Assembly (NCBI RefSeq): GCF_020177335.1
Contig: NZ_JAIVMG010000001.1
Location: 806,001 to 870,000, forward strand
DNA: 64,000 nucleotides
Reading direction: 5' to 3'
From: Stappia indica
GTDB lineage: Bacteria; Pseudomonadota; Alphaproteobacteria; Rhizobiales; Stappiaceae
In this document: piece after piece, positions 8,382 to 17,883 of the stretch
Layout: each line of letters starts with the position of its first letter
Numbering within the stretch: the first letter of the stretch is position 1
The notes under the pieces: model-generated
Databases searched by the model: none
The model's input: only the letters and a program-made list of their open reading frames with translations
What the model was told of the DNA's origin: nothing
Translations under genes and position numbers: made by a program

Positions 8382-9863
8382 CTATCTCTCCCTGTTGGCG
8401 ATTGCCAGCAGGGCCTCCACATCCAGCACCTTTTGCAGATGTCGGGCGAGGCCATCAAGGGTCGCGTCCACTTCGCCCGCGTAGCGGAAACCGGATCGGG
8501 CACCGAGCCCTTCCAGGAACCCGGCGCGAAATCCGTCGGCGGAAAACAGCCCGTGCATATAGGTGCCCATCACCCGCCCGTCCGGTGAAATCGCGCCATC
8601 GGGGTGGCTCCGGCCCCCCTCCCCGGCCACATGGGCGAAGGGGCGCGCGCAATCGGGGCCCTCGGTGCGACCGATGTGGATCTCGTATCCGGACAGCGGC
8701 GCGCCGCTCGGCAGATGGGTGCCGGTCACTTCGACCAGCCGCTTGTCCGGGGTCAGCACCGTTTCCACATCGAGAAGGCCAAGCCCCTGGACCGTGCTGG
8801 CGGTGCCTTCGATACCGTCGGGGTCGGCGATGGTCCGGCCCAGCATCTGATAGCCGCCGCACACACCGAGCACCTGGCCGCCGCGCCGCAGATGGGCGGC
8901 AAGGTCGATATCCCAGCCCTGTGCGCGGAAGAAAGCCAGATCGCCGATGGTCGATTTGGTGCCCGGCAGCAGCACCAGATCGGCGTCCCCCGGCAACGGC
9001 GCGCCGGGCGGCACCAGCTCCAGCGTCACCTCCGGCTCCAGCCGCAAGGGATCGAGATCGTCGAAATTGGCGATCCGGCTGATCACCGGCACCGCGATCT
9101 TCACCGCGCCGGTCCCTGCGCTTTCCGCCAGCTCCAGCGCGTCCTCCGCCGGCAGGCGATGGGCCGCATCGAACCAGGGCACCACACCGAGCGACGGCCA
9201 GCCGGTGCGCTCCGCGATCTCCCATTCGCCTTGCGCGAACAGCGACGGGTCGCCGCGAAACCGGTTGATCAGGAAGGCGCGGATGCGAGACCGCTCTGCT
9301 TCGGGCAGGATCGCATGGGTGCCGACCAGCGAAGCGATCAACCCGCCCCGGTCGATATCGCCGCACAGCACCACCGGCACATCGGCGGCCTCGGCAAACC
9401 CCATGTTGGCGATATCCCCGGCCCGCAGGTTGATTTCCGCCGGGCTGCCCGCCCCTTCCACCAGCACCAGGTCGGCGCCGTCACAGACCTTGGCGAAGCT
9501 TTCCAGAACGCGCGGCAGCAGCTCGCCCTTGCGCTTGCCATAGTCGCGGGCGCGCATGGTGCCGGCGCGCTTTCCTTGCACGATCACCTGAGCTCCCACA
9601 TCGGTTTCCGGTTTCAGGAGCACCGGGTTCATGTGCACACTCAGGGGCACCCGCGCGGCGATGGCCTGCAGCGCCTGGGCGCGGCCGATCTCGCCGCCAT
9701 CGGCGGTGACGGCGGCGTTGTTCGACATGTTCTGCGGCTTGAACGGACGCACCTTCAGCCCCCGGTCGGCGAACAGCCGGCAGAGCCCGGCAACGATCAG
9801 GCTCTTGCCCACATTGGAGCCGGTGCCCTGGATCATCAGGGCGGGGGTGCGGCGCTCAGCCAT
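8382..9863 (-). CDS. cobQ: Cobyric acid synthase
   Basis: A 493-residue CobQ/CbiP amidotransferase, normal length. The N-terminal dethiobiotin-synthetase-like ATPase domain has [12 protein letters not shown] and the metal-site region [11 protein letters not shown]. The C-terminal class I glutaminase domain has [10 protein letters not shown] with the catalytic cysteine and ends with GTYMHGLF holding the catalytic histidine. It amidates four side chains of adenosylcobyrinic acid a,c-diamide. It is the last gene of the riboswitch operon, 12 bases after cobO, and meets the methyltransferase gene tail to tail. Confidence 0.95.
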   Translation of the reverse strand: MAERRTPALMIQGTGSNVGKSLIVAGLCRLFADRGLKVRPFKPQNMSNNAAVTADGGEIGRAQALQAIAARVPLSVHMNPVLLKPETDVGAQVIVQGKRAGTMRARDYGKRKGELLPRVLESFAKVCDGADLVLVEGAGSPAEINLRAGDIANMGFAEAADVPVVLCGDIDRGGLIASLVGTHAILPEAERSRIRAFLINRFRGDPSLFAQGEWEIAERTGWPSLGVVPWFDAAHRLPAEDALELAESAGTGAVKIAVPVISRIANFDDLDPLRLEPEVTLELVPPGAPLPGDADLVLLPGTKSTIGDLAFFRAQGWDIDLAAHLRRGGQVLGVCGGYQMLGRTIADPDGIEGTASTVQGLGLLDVETVLTPDKRLVEVTGTHLPSGAPLSGYEIHIGRTEGPDCARPFAHVAGEGGRSHPDGAISPDGRVMGTYMHGLFSADGFRAGFLEGLGARSGFRYAGEVDATLDGLARHLQKVLDVEALLAIANRER

Positions 9864-9875
9864 GGCGGGGCTGGC

Positions 9876-10508
9876 TCAAAACTCGATCCCCTCCTGCGGC
9901 TTCACGCCGGAGCGGAACGGATGCTTGATCTGGGTCATCTCGGTGACCAGATCGGCAATCTCGATCAACTCGTCCTTGGCGTTGCGGCCGGTGATGACCA
10001 CATGCACATCCTCCGGCTTTTCATCGCGCAGGAAGGCGACAACCTCGTCGATCGGCAGGTAGTCGTAGCGCAGGACGATGTTCAGCTCATCGCACAGGAT
10101 CAGCCGGTATTCGCGCGAGCGGATCATCTCCTTGGCCGCCTCCCAGGCCTGACGGGCGGCGTCGATGTCGCGCTGGCGGTCCTGGGTCTCCCAGGTGAAG
10201 CCCTCGCCCATGCGCTTGATTGTCACAAGATCGGAAAACCGGTCCAGCGCCATGCGTTCGCCGGTCTCGATCCGTCCCTTGACGAACTGCACCACCGCCA
10301 CCTTGTGACCATGACCGAGGGAGCGGAACACCATGCCGAAACCGGCGGTCGACTTGCCCTTGCCCTTGCCGGTGTGGACGATCAGCAGACCCTTTTCGAT
10401 GGTCTTGGTGGCCATGATCTTGTCGCGCGCGGCTTTCTTCTTGCGCATCTTCTCCGCATGGCGAGCGTTCAGTTCCTCTTCGCTCATCGCCGCTTTCTTG
10501 TCGCTCAC
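9876..10508 (-). CDS. cobO: Cob(I)yrinic acid a,c-diamide adenosyltransferase
   Basis: A 210-residue CobA/CobO-type ATP:corrinoid adenosyltransferase with the glycine-rich P-loop HTGKGKGKST, VVQFVKGR and LILCDELNI. The frame is open further upstream, but the GTG at 10508 overlaps the cobN stop by four bases (GTGA) and gives the family length. ATG at 10484 is an alternative. It adds the upper adenosyl ligand after cobalt insertion, so it follows cobN in both pathway and operon. Confidence 0.92.
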   Translation of the reverse strand: MSDKKAAMSEEELNARHAEKMRKKKAARDKIMATKTIEKGLLIVHTGKGKGKSTAGFGMVFRSLGHGHKVAVVQFVKGRIETGERMALDRFSDLVTIKRMGEGFTWETQDRQRDIDAARQAWEAAKEMIRSREYRLILCDELNIVLRYDYLPIDEVVAFLRDEKPEDVHVVITGRNAKDELIEIADLVTEMTQIKHPFRSGVKPQEGIEF

Positions 10509-13500
10509 GTGATCGTCTCCCCGTTGTCCTGTCGGTCCAGCAGCGCCCGCGAGCTGTTGCGCCGCGGCGCCCACAGCCCCCGGTCCAGCGCCTCGCGGAA
10601 CCGGTCCATGATTTCCTCAAGCGCCTTTGGATTGGCCCCTTCCAGAAAGGCGCGCACGGTCTCGTCGCCAATATAGGCATCGAACAGCTGGTCGAAATGG
10701 TGATCGCCCACCGCCCGGGTGGTCGCGGCGAAGGCGAAGAGATAATCGACCGTCGCCGCAATCTCGAACGCCCCCTTGTAGCCGTGGCACATGACCCCGG
10801 CGATCCATTTCGGATTGGCGGCACGGCCGCGCACCACCCGGCCGATTTCCTCGCCGAGGGTGCGGATCACCGGCCGCTCGGGCCGGGAATGGTCGTTGTG
10901 ATAGACCTTCGGCGCCTCGCCCTTCAGGGTTTCCACCGTCGCCGCCAGCCCGCCTTCGAACTGGTAATAGTCGTCGCTGTCGAGCAGGTCGTGCTCGCGG
11001 TTGTCCTGATTGTGCAGCACCGCATCGACCCGCGACAGCCGGTCCTCCAGCGCACCGCGCGCGCCCGCCCCGTCCGCGCCGGCGCCATAGGCATAGCCGC
11101 CCCAGGCGAGGAAAGCCTCGGCGAAATCCGACCGCTGGTCCCAGATACGCTCATCGATCAGCGCCTGCAGCCCCGCGCCGTAGGCACCGGGCTTGGAGCC
11201 GAACACACGGTAGCCGGCGCTCAGCGCCGCCACCTCCGCCCCCTCGCCTTCGGCAATCCGGCGGCGGGTTTCCTCCGCCACCCGGGCAGCGATGGGATTG
11301 GCATCGGCCGGTTCGTCCAGCGCGGCAATCGCCGCCACCGCCGACTGGAACAGGTCGATCTGATGGGGGAAGGCATCGCGGAAGAAACCGGAGATGCGCA
11401 AGGTCACATCGATGCGCGGACGGCCCAGCTCCGACAGGCCGAGAATGTCGAAGCCGGTGACCCGGCCCGATCCCGGCTCCCATTTCGGCCGGGTGCCGAT
11501 CAGTGCCAACGCCTGGGCGATGTCATCGCCGCCGGTGCGCATATTGGCCGTGCCCCAGCAGGTCAGGACCACCGCCTGGGGATACTCGCCCTCATCCTGG
11601 AAGTGCCGCTCCACCAGCCGGTCCGCGCTCGCCTCGCCGATCCGCCAGGAGGTTTCCGTGGGCACGGCGCGCACGTCGACGGAATAGAAATTGCGTCCTG
11701 TCGGCAGCACATCGGGACGCCCGCGCGTCGGTGCGCCGGACGGCCCCGGCGGAACGAAACGGCCGGCCAGCGCATCGAGCACGCCGCGCGTTTCCAGCTC
11801 TCCCGACGCGGTGACGGCGGGGGCGATCCGCTCCGTGATTTCCTCAAGCACCGCCTTGGTCGCAGCGAACTCCTCCGGCGCGCCGGCCTCCACGCAGCGG
11901 TGGGCGAGGATTTCCAGCCGCTCCACCGTATCGCCGCAGCTCCGCCAGGGCGCATCCGAGACCTCGGCGAGGGCTTGCGGGCGCGGCCCCTGCCAACCTT
12001 GCGCGAAATCGCAGTCGAGCGGGTCGAATTCCCCCTCATTCGTCATCCCGGACGGAGCGTCAGCGGAGATCCGGGATGACGCCGAAGTGAGACCGAGATC
12101 CCGCGCCAGGGCGCGCAGCAGGCTTTCGTTCGCCGCGCCCTCCCCGCGCGGAATGCGCGTCATCGCCACCAGAAGATGGGAAAGCGCATCGCCCTGCGGC
12201 GCCGCGCCGAACACATGCAGCCCGTCGCGAATCTGCAATTCCTTCAGGTCGCACAGATGGGCATCGAGCCGGGCAAGCCGGGTTTCCTCGTCCATCTCGT
12301 CGCTGAGGCCGATATCGCGGTCGAGCCCGTGCCGGGTCGCGGTGTCGAGAATGTCGCGGGTCAGCGCCTTGAGGCGGCGCGGATCGACCCCTTGCGCGAG
12401 ATAGTATTCATCGAGCAGAACCTCCAGCTCCGCGCCGACGCCGTGGCTTTCGGCCCGGCCGAGCGGCGGGGTCAGGTGATCGACGATCACCGCCGATGAG
12501 CGCCGCTTGGCCTGTGCCCCCTCGCCCGGATCGTTGACGATGAACGGGTAGATGTTCGGCACCGGCCCAAGCACCGCTTCCGGATAGCACGCCTCGGAAA
12601 GCGCCAACGCCTTGCCCGGCAGCCATTCCAGATTGCCGTGCTTGCCCAGATGCACCACGGCGTGGATGCCGAAGACCTCGCGCAGCCAGATGTAGAACGC
12701 GAAATAGTGATGCGGCGGCACCAGGTCCGGGTCGTGATAGGTCGCCTTCGGGTCGATGTTGTAGCCACGGGCCGGCTGAATGCCGACCAGCGTGTTGCCG
12801 AACACATGGAGGGCGAGGCGAAAGCCGCCCTCGGCCACATGCGGATCGTCCTCCGGCGCCCCCCAGCGCGCGGTGACCTGCCGGCGCACCGCCTCGGGAA
12901 GACGCGCGAAATGCCGCCGGTAGCTGTCCAGATCCAGCACCGCGCCGCCCGGACGCACATGCCTTTCCGCCAGTGCGTTGGTCGGACCGTGCGAGATCCG
13001 CTCCATCAGCCCGGCGGAGGTTTCCGGTGCCCCCTCGACCCGGTAGCCCTCGGCGCGCATGGCGGCGAGCAAGCCGGCGCAGGAGGCGGGGGTGTCGAGC
13101 CCGACGCCATTGGCGAGCCGGCCGTCCTTGTTGGGATAGTTGGCGAGAATCAGCGCCACCTTGCGCCCCTCCGGCGGCGTCCGGCCGAGCCGCGCGGTGC
13201 GTGCCGCCAGATCGGCGACGAAGGCAATCCGGTCGGGCTTGGGCACGAACCGCACCGGTGCGGACTGGGTGCGCGGATCGCGCGCGCCCTGCTCCTTGAA
13301 GGACACAGCGCGGGTCAGGATCCGCCCATCCACCTCCGGCAACACCACATGCATGGCCAGATCGCGGATCGACAGGCCCTGATCGGCCTCGCGCCAGCCT
13401 TCTTCGGAGGAAGAGGAGAACACCACCTGCATCACCGGAACGCCGGGGGCATCCAGCGGCGTTGTGCGGTGCGGACCACCCGCCTTGGACACGGCAAAGG

Positions 13501-14305
13501 CGGTGGCGTTCAGCACCACATCCGGCCGCGCCTCGGCGAACAATGCGGCAAGCACCCCGGCGCTTTCCGCCTCCTTCAGCGAGGAGACATAGACCGGCAG
13601 CGGGTTGACGCCCCGGTCGGTCAGCGCTGAACACAAGGCCTCGACCGGCGCGGTGGCCGCGCTTTGCACCAGCGCGCGGTAGAAGACGATGGCAGCGCAG
13701 GGCGCGGCCGGATCGGCCCAGCTCCGTGTCAGGTCCTCCAGCGCGGGCGCCGCATGGCCGGGCAGGAACACGCCGGCGCGCGGCAGAGCGCGCGGCGGGT
13801 CGGGCTCCGGGTTGCGCTCCAGCAGATAGCCGCAATAGCGCAGCAGATTGGAAAGATTGCCCGCGCCCCCTTCCACGCAATAGCGCCAGAGGATCGCAAC
13901 CTCCTCCACCGGCAGGGTGGAGCGGGCGGCCAGATCCGCGTCCCAGCGGTCATCGCCCGGCATCACCGCCAGCTTGACGCCAAACCCGCGCGCCACCTCG
14001 GTGAGCCGGTCGAGCCCATAGGGCCAGTATTCCGCCCCGCCGAGCAGGCGCAGCACCACCAGCTTCGAGCCCTCGACGGTCTGCTGGGCGTAAAGATCGA
14101 CCGAATAGGGATGGGAGAGCGCCAGCAGGCTGGCCAGCCGCAGGCTGGGGGCGCCATCGTCGCCGAGCTCCTCGACAACGGCGGCGAGCGACGCCAGTTC
14201 CGTATCGGCGGCGGACAGAAAGAGGATGTCGGCGGGCGCCTGTTCCAGGTCAACCGCCTCGTCCCCCTGATCGATCCGCCCGCTGCGGCCGGCCAGAATA
14301 TGCAT
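10505..14305 (-). CDS. cobN: Cobaltochelatase subunit CobN
   Basis: The 1266-residue large subunit of the aerobic ATP-dependent cobaltochelatase (CobN/BchH family), inserting Co2+ into hydrogenobyrinic acid a,c-diamide. Hallmarks are VHLGKHGNLEWLPGKALALS, PNIYPFIVNDPGEGAQAKRR and, near the C-terminus, ANPKWIAGVMCHGYKGAFEI. The partner subunits CobS and CobT are not in this window. Odd feature: about residues 742-755 are encoded by a perfect palindromic repeat (12041-12081) that looks inserted in frame between a helix ending ARDLGL and the conserved FDPLD. Confidence 0.95.
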   Translation of the reverse strand: MHILAGRSGRIDQGDEAVDLEQAPADILFLSAADTELASLAAVVEELGDDGAPSLRLASLLALSHPYSVDLYAQQTVEGSKLVVLRLLGGAEYWPYGLDRLTEVARGFGVKLAVMPGDDRWDADLAARSTLPVEEVAILWRYCVEGGAGNLSNLLRYCGYLLERNPEPDPPRALPRAGVFLPGHAAPALEDLTRSWADPAAPCAAIVFYRALVQSAATAPVEALCSALTDRGVNPLPVYVSSLKEAESAGVLAALFAEARPDVVLNATAFAVSKAGGPHRTTPLDAPGVPVMQVVFSSSSEEGWREADQGLSIRDLAMHVVLPEVDGRILTRAVSFKEQGARDPRTQSAPVRFVPKPDRIAFVADLAARTARLGRTPPEGRKVALILANYPNKDGRLANGVGLDTPASCAGLLAAMRAEGYRVEGAPETSAGLMERISHGPTNALAERHVRPGGAVLDLDSYRRHFARLPEAVRRQVTARWGAPEDDPHVAEGGFRLALHVFGNTLVGIQPARGYNIDPKATYHDPDLVPPHHYFAFYIWLREVFGIHAVVHLGKHGNLEWLPGKALALSEACYPEAVLGPVPNIYPFIVNDPGEGAQAKRRSSAVIVDHLTPPLGRAESHGVGAELEVLLDEYYLAQGVDPRRLKALTRDILDTATRHGLDRDIGLSDEMDEETRLARLDAHLCDLKELQIRDGLHVFGAAPQGDALSHLLVAMTRIPRGEGAANESLLRALARDLGLTSASSRISADAPSGMTNEGEFDPLDCDFAQGWQGPRPQALAEVSDAPWRSCGDTVERLEILAHRCVEAGAPEEFAATKAVLEEITERIAPAVTASGELETRGVLDALAGRFVPPGPSGAPTRGRPDVLPTGRNFYSVDVRAVPTETSWRIGEASADRLVERHFQDEGEYPQAVVLTCWGTANMRTGGDDIAQALALIGTRPKWEPGSGRVTGFDILGLSELGRPRIDVTLRISGFFRDAFPHQIDLFQSAVAAIAALDEPADANPIAARVAEETRRRIAEGEGAEVAALSAGYRVFGSKPGAYGAGLQALIDERIWDQRSDFAEAFLAWGGYAYGAGADGAGARGALEDRLSRVDAVLHNQDNREHDLLDSDDYYQFEGGLAATVETLKGEAPKVYHNDHSRPERPVIRTLGEEIGRVVRGRAANPKWIAGVMCHGYKGAFEIAATVDYLFAFAATTRAVGDHHFDQLFDAYIGDETVRAFLEGANPKALEEIMDRFREALDRGLWAPRRNSSRALLDRQDNGETIT
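12041..12081. repeat. Palindromic repeat inserted in frame inside cobN
   Basis: Twelve-base perfect arms CGTCATCCCGGA and TCCGGGATGACG flank a 17-base centre containing GCGTCAGCGG. The same pattern (CGTCATTCCGGG followed by AAGCGTCAGCG) occurs at 33001 outside genes, so this is a member of a dispersed family. The frame of cobN is kept and about 14-20 extra residues result. Confidence 0.75.
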
Positions 14306-14348
14306 GTCGTCTCCCGTATGGGCTGTGGCGACTGTCGCCGCCAGCGTA

Positions 14349-15449
14349 TCAGGCGGTCACGGCGACCCGCAGCATGTCCTCGATCCGCGAAAGGTCGAAG
14401 CCGCTGAGGCCGATCACCACCAGACGCCCGGGGGCACGCGCATCGCGGGCGAACCAGGCCTCGACCCGCGGCCCGACCGCCTGCACCATCGCCGGCGCCG
14501 GCTTGCCCGCGACCGCCACCGCGCCCTTGATGCGCAGAACGCCGGGCACGGCCATGGCCGCCGCCACCTTGTCGCGAATGTCATCAAGCCCGGCAAAGAC
14601 CCCGGTCTCGATCACATGGCTGGCGAATTCATCGTGGTCGTGATCATGGTGGTGGTGATGATGGTCGTGGTCATCGTCATGATCGTGATCGTCGTCATGA
14701 TGATGCGCCTCGTGATGGCCGGCGCGCCCGGCCATGTCGTCCTCCGAGGCGCTGGCACGGCCGAGCAGCACATCGGCGGCAAGACAGCCGCGTTCGGCAG
14801 CGACGATCTCCACCGCCGGGCGCACCCGGGCGGCAACGCTCTGGCGCACCCGGTCAAGGGTCTCCGCATCCACCAGATCGGACTTGTTGAGAACGACGAG
14901 ATCGGCGCAGACGAGCTGATCGGCGAACAGCTCCTCGACCGGGCTGTCGTGGTCGAGCGCTTCATCGGCGGCCCGCTGGGCGGCGACCGCCGCCTCATCG
15001 GCGGCAACCCGCCCCTCGGCAACGGCAGCCGTATCGACCACGGTCACCACCGCATCGACGGTCACCCGGTTGCGCACGCTCGGCCAGGAGAACGCCCGTA
15101 CCAGCGGCTGCGGCAGGGCAAGGCCGGAGGTCTCGATGACGATGTGGTCCGGTGCCTGATCGCGGGAAATCAGCATTTCCATGGTCGGCAGGAAATCATC
15201 GGCAACGGTGCAGCAGATGCAGCCGTTGGTCAGCTCCACCACCTCCTCGGCGGCGCAGTTGGGGTCGGCGCAGCCATCGACCAGCGAGCCGTCAAAGCCC
15301 ATGTCGCCAAACTCGTTGACGATCAGGGCGATGCGCTTGCCCTTGGCTTCGGTCAGAAGGTTGCTCAGCAGCGTGGTCTTGCCCGCACCGAGAAAGCCGG
15401 TGACGATGGTGGCGGGGATCTTGGCGGAAGACGAGGGTCCGGCACTCAT
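14349..15449 (-). CDS. cobW: CobW-type metal-chaperone GTPase
   Basis: A 366-residue G3E-family GTPase. The Walker A motif is GFLGAGKT at 18-25, the metal motif CICC at 77-80, a guanine-specificity motif NKSD is present, and the C-terminal CobW_C domain follows. Between the domains, about residues 245-275, lies a tract made almost only of His and Asp, a likely metal-buffering loop. Its start overlaps the cobP stop by four bases (ATGA). In the aerobic pathway CobW is thought to deliver cobalt to CobN, whose gene follows 43 bases downstream. Confidence 0.93.
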   Translation of the reverse strand: MSAGPSSSAKIPATIVTGFLGAGKTTLLSNLLTEAKGKRIALIVNEFGDMGFDGSLVDGCADPNCAAEEVVELTNGCICCTVADDFLPTMEMLISRDQAPDHIVIETSGLALPQPLVRAFSWPSVRNRVTVDAVVTVVDTAAVAEGRVAADEAAVAAQRAADEALDHDSPVEELFADQLVCADLVVLNKSDLVDAETLDRVRQSVAARVRPAVEIVAAERGCLAADVLLGRASASEDDMAGRAGHHEAHHHDDDHDHDDDHDHHHHHHDHDHDEFASHVIETGVFAGLDDIRDKVAAAMAVPGVLRIKGAVAVAGKPAPAMVQAVGPRVEAWFARDARAPGRLVVIGLSGFDLSRIEDMLRVAVTA

Positions 15450-16000
15450 AGGCGGATCTCCGGTTGCATGGGATTGGGTTTGAGCAGCAGCGGCAGACCG
15501 GCGGCGACCAGCACCACCTGCTCCGCGGCTTGCGCAATGGTTCGATTGAGGCGCCCTTGCGCATCGCGAAATCGCCGCGCAAGCGCGTTTTCAGGGACAA
15601 TGCCCTGGCCAACTTCGTTGGAGACCAGCACCACCGGCCCCCGCACGTCTGCCAGCGCAGCGATCAGCCGGCCGGTCTCGGCCTCGATATCGGCTTGCGC
15701 GAACATCAGGTTCGACAGCCACAGCGTCAGGCAATCGACCAGCACGGCGCGGTCCGGCCCGCATTCGCGGGAGAGAACGCCGGCGATGTCGTGCTGTTCC
15801 TCGACCGTGGTCCAGCCGTCACCGCGATCGGCCCGGTGCCGGGCGATCCGCTCGGCCATTTCGCCATCTCCGGGCGCGGAGGTGGCGACGTAGACCCGCC
15901 GCAATCCGCTTTCGACGATGAGACGTTCGGCAAACGCGCTCTTGCCGGAGCGCGCGCCCCCGACGACCAGGGTCGCAGCCGCGCGCGCTCCGTGTGTCAT
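15446..16000 (-). CDS. cobP: Adenosylcobinamide kinase / adenosylcobinamide-phosphate guanylyltransferase
   Basis: A 184-residue CobP/CobU protein. The Walker A motif is [13 protein letters not shown] near the N-terminus, followed by [19 protein letters not shown] and the guanylylation-histidine region [31 protein letters not shown] and [21 protein letters not shown] are typical. It phosphorylates adenosylcobinamide and forms the GDP ester. Four-base overlaps with both cbtA upstream and cobW downstream show tight translational coupling. Confidence 0.93.
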   Translation of the reverse strand: MTHGARAAATLVVGGARSGKSAFAERLIVESGLRRVYVATSAPGDGEMAERIARHRADRGDGWTTVEEQHDIAGVLSRECGPDRAVLVDCLTLWLSNLMFAQADIEAETGRLIAALADVRGPVVLVSNEVGQGIVPENALARRFRDAQGRLNRTIAQAAEQVVLVAAGLPLLLKPNPMQPEIRL

Positions 16001-16803
16001 GTCGCCTCGCCGCGCTGCCAGAGCCAGCCAAGCGCGCTGCCGAGAATCGCCCAGAACACCGCCGCCGACACCATCGACGCGGCGACGAAATGGCCCTGCA
16101 GCTCCGCCGGAACACGGGAGGCAAATTCATGCGGATGCGGCGCGCCGATCAGATGCGGCGCGATGATCAGCAGAACGCCGGCGATCTTCAGCAGCGGCTC
16201 GCCGCGCCCCACCAGCAGCCAGAGGCCGAGACCGGTGGCGATGGCAGTGCCGACCCACCAGGTCTGGCGGGCGACCAGTTCGGCGGCGGCGGAACCGGGC
16301 AGTTCCGGCGGCAGGCCGAGCGCCGGGGCAAGCGCGACGGCGGCAAAGGCGCCAAGGCCCCACTGCAGCCCGGTCGCCGCATCGATCCGCCGCGCGCCGA
16401 GCAGCATCGCCGCCAGCAGCATCAGGCCGAAGCCGAAGCCGGTCAGAATGCTCGACAGGCTGGTGTAGAGCGTGCGCTCCAGACCGTCCTCCGGCGCCCA
16501 GGCGCCGATCATCGAATCGAGAAACCCGAGCTCACCGGTCGCTTCGTCATGCTCGCCGGGGGAATGGGCGAGCCAGACCCGGCCATCGTCGGTCAGCCCG
16601 CCGGCATAGGGCGCAAGCTCCGCACTGGCACCGACGCCCCCCATGCCGGCAGCCTGATGCAGCGCCGGCGCGGACAAGCCGGCCGTCTCATAGGTTTCGG
16701 CCTGAAGAATCAGCGGCGTCGTGATGAGTGCCTGAAGCACAGCCAAGGCAATGCCCGCAGCGCATCCCGCGCCGAGAGCAACACCGAATATCCGTGTGAT
16801 CAC
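15997..16803 (-). CDS. cbtA: CbtA-type cobalt transporter subunit
   Basis: A 268-residue membrane protein with about six hydrophobic segments. It begins with a helix containing [20 protein letters not shown] and ends with [19 protein letters not shown]. CbtA is a predicted cobalt transporter of alphaproteobacteria and others that is regularly found with CbtB behind a B12 riboswitch, exactly as here. [17 protein letters not shown] carries histidines that could contact metal. It overlaps cobP by four bases. The transport function of the family comes mainly from genome context. Confidence 0.88.
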   Translation of the reverse strand: MITRIFGVALGAGCAAGIALAVLQALITTPLILQAETYETAGLSAPALHQAAGMGGVGASAELAPYAGGLTDDGRVWLAHSPGEHDEATGELGFLDSMIGAWAPEDGLERTLYTSLSSILTGFGFGLMLLAAMLLGARRIDAATGLQWGLGAFAAVALAPALGLPPELPGSAAAELVARQTWWVGTAIATGLGLWLLVGRGEPLLKIAGVLLIIAPHLIGAPHPHEFASRVPAELQGHFVAASMVSAAVFWAILGSALGWLWQRGEAT

Positions 16804-16850
16804 TGGACTGGACAGCCAGGCGGGATCATGCCCGCCGGCGCTCCGGATCG

Positions 16851-17042
16851 TCAGTGGCAGGGGAAGCCGAGCGCGTGCCGGCTGTCATGCGCCGCGTTGT
16901 GCAGCACATTGGAATGGGCAAAGCCCACGCCAAAGACCACGAAGGCGCCGACAAAGGCGCTGAGGAGCACGACCGGCAACAGGGCTGCGCGCGAAACGGA
17001 CGCTTGCGAAGCGGCAGCGGCGGAGGAGACAGAAGCGGACAT
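16851..17042 (-). CDS. cbtB: CbtB-type cobalt transporter small subunit
   Basis: A 63-residue protein with one transmembrane helix (about 20-42), followed by the hallmark GFAHSNVLHNAAHDSRHALG, a histidine-rich metal-binding tail, and the C-terminal FPCH. The ATG at 17042 has GGAG seven bases upstream; an in-frame ATG at 17048 is possible. It is the first gene after the B12 riboswitch, 47 bases before cbtA. The family is small and easily missed in annotation, but the histidine tail and partner gene make the call firm. Confidence 0.88.
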   Translation of the reverse strand: MSASVSSAAAASQASVSRAALLPVVLLSAFVGAFVVFGVGFAHSNVLHNAAHDSRHALGFPCH

Positions 17043-17087
17043 TGGCATTCTCCATTGGTCGTCCACCCGACGACATGTGCGAGTCAC

Positions 17088-17291
17088 GTGCTCCGGCCGG
17101 TCTCCTGGCTCGCGGGTCACCGCCACCCTTGCGCCTTCCCGGATCGAACGATCCAGTGGCCTTTCGCAGGGCGGCTCGCCGCATACAGTTGCGGGGGCAG
17201 CTGCGGAATCGGGAGCCCTGATTGGGTCCTCCCCCACCGCATTCCCTTTTCATCCCCATCGGGCTTTGCCCGAAGCGGGGAACCGGAACAC
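17088..17291 (-). ncRNA. Cobalamin (AdoCbl) riboswitch
   Basis: On the minus strand the conserved elements come in order: GGGAATGCGGTG, CCGCAGCTGCCCCCGCAACTG, GCCACTG, GGGAAGGCG, and CGCGAGCCAGGAGACCGGC near the 3' end. The closing P1 stem pairs GTGTTCCGG (5') with CCGGAGCAC (3'). It ends about 45 bases before the cbtB start codon, so ligand binding probably blocks expression of cbtB-cbtA-cobP-cobW-cobN-cobO-cobQ by structure near the ribosome site or by termination. Confidence 0.95.
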
Positions 17292-17446
17292 ATCCTCTTG
17301 TACCGCTTTGCCGTCACAGCAACAAGGGCCCGCAAGTGGCAAATGCCCAAGGAGCGCCTTGACGAGGGCGCCCGCCCCGCGCCCAGCCGGACCAGCCATC
17401 CGAAAAAGTTTTCCCCAGCCTTGCAAAATTTTCCGGACGAAAACGC

Positions 17447-17476
17447 TTGGCAAGCGCGCCAACCGTTTGCTATATG
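17447..17476 (+). promoter_or_regulatory. Probable promoter of tRNA-Asn
   Basis: TTGGCA at 17447-17452 and TATATG at 17471-17476 with an 18-base spacer, about 38 bases before the mature tRNA. The region 17292-17514 between riboswitch and tRNA otherwise holds nothing recognisable. Confidence 0.5.
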
Positions 17477-17514
17477 CTCGCCACCGACGCAGCGAAGCTC
17501 GCTGCACAGGGTGA

Positions 17515-17590
17515 TCCCCGGTAGCTCAGTTGGTAGAGCAAGCGGCTGTTAACCGCTGGGTCGCTGGTTCGAGTCCGGCCCGGGGAGCCA
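17515..17590 (+). tRNA. tRNA-Asn (GTT)
   Basis: The acceptor stem TCCCCGG/CCGGGGA, D arm GCTCAGTTGGTAGAGC, anticodon stem AGCGG/CCGCT with loop CTGTTAA (anticodon GTT), and T arm GCTGGTTCGAGTCCGGC give a complete cloverleaf. The discriminator is G and CCA is encoded. Confidence 0.95.
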
Positions 17591-17883
17591 CACCCTCCAA
17601 GGTGTTTCTCACAGACATTGAAGATCAAGCAGGCCTCCCGGCCTGCGAGGCGCTTTGCGCCTCAGAGTGCTGTGGGCAGCGCATCTGCGCCCCACCCCAC
17701 AGAACACCCGACATCTGACGCTACTGACGTTTTTCGGCGTCGCGCATGGCCCTGCCGGGCGGTTTCCTATATGAGCGCTGGCACGTCTGACGCAGGGAGT
17801 AGACCGCCTGCGTTTCGACACCCCAGGGCACGGAACACCGCTCGACCCCATCAGCGATCCGCCCCACCATCTGGAGCAGCACG

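Noticed and set aside
8604-16468. Long plus-strand frames opposite cobQ, cobO, cobN, cobW and cobP
   Set aside because: They mirror the codon pattern of the true cob genes, lack domains and conflict with clear enzyme motifs on the minus strand.
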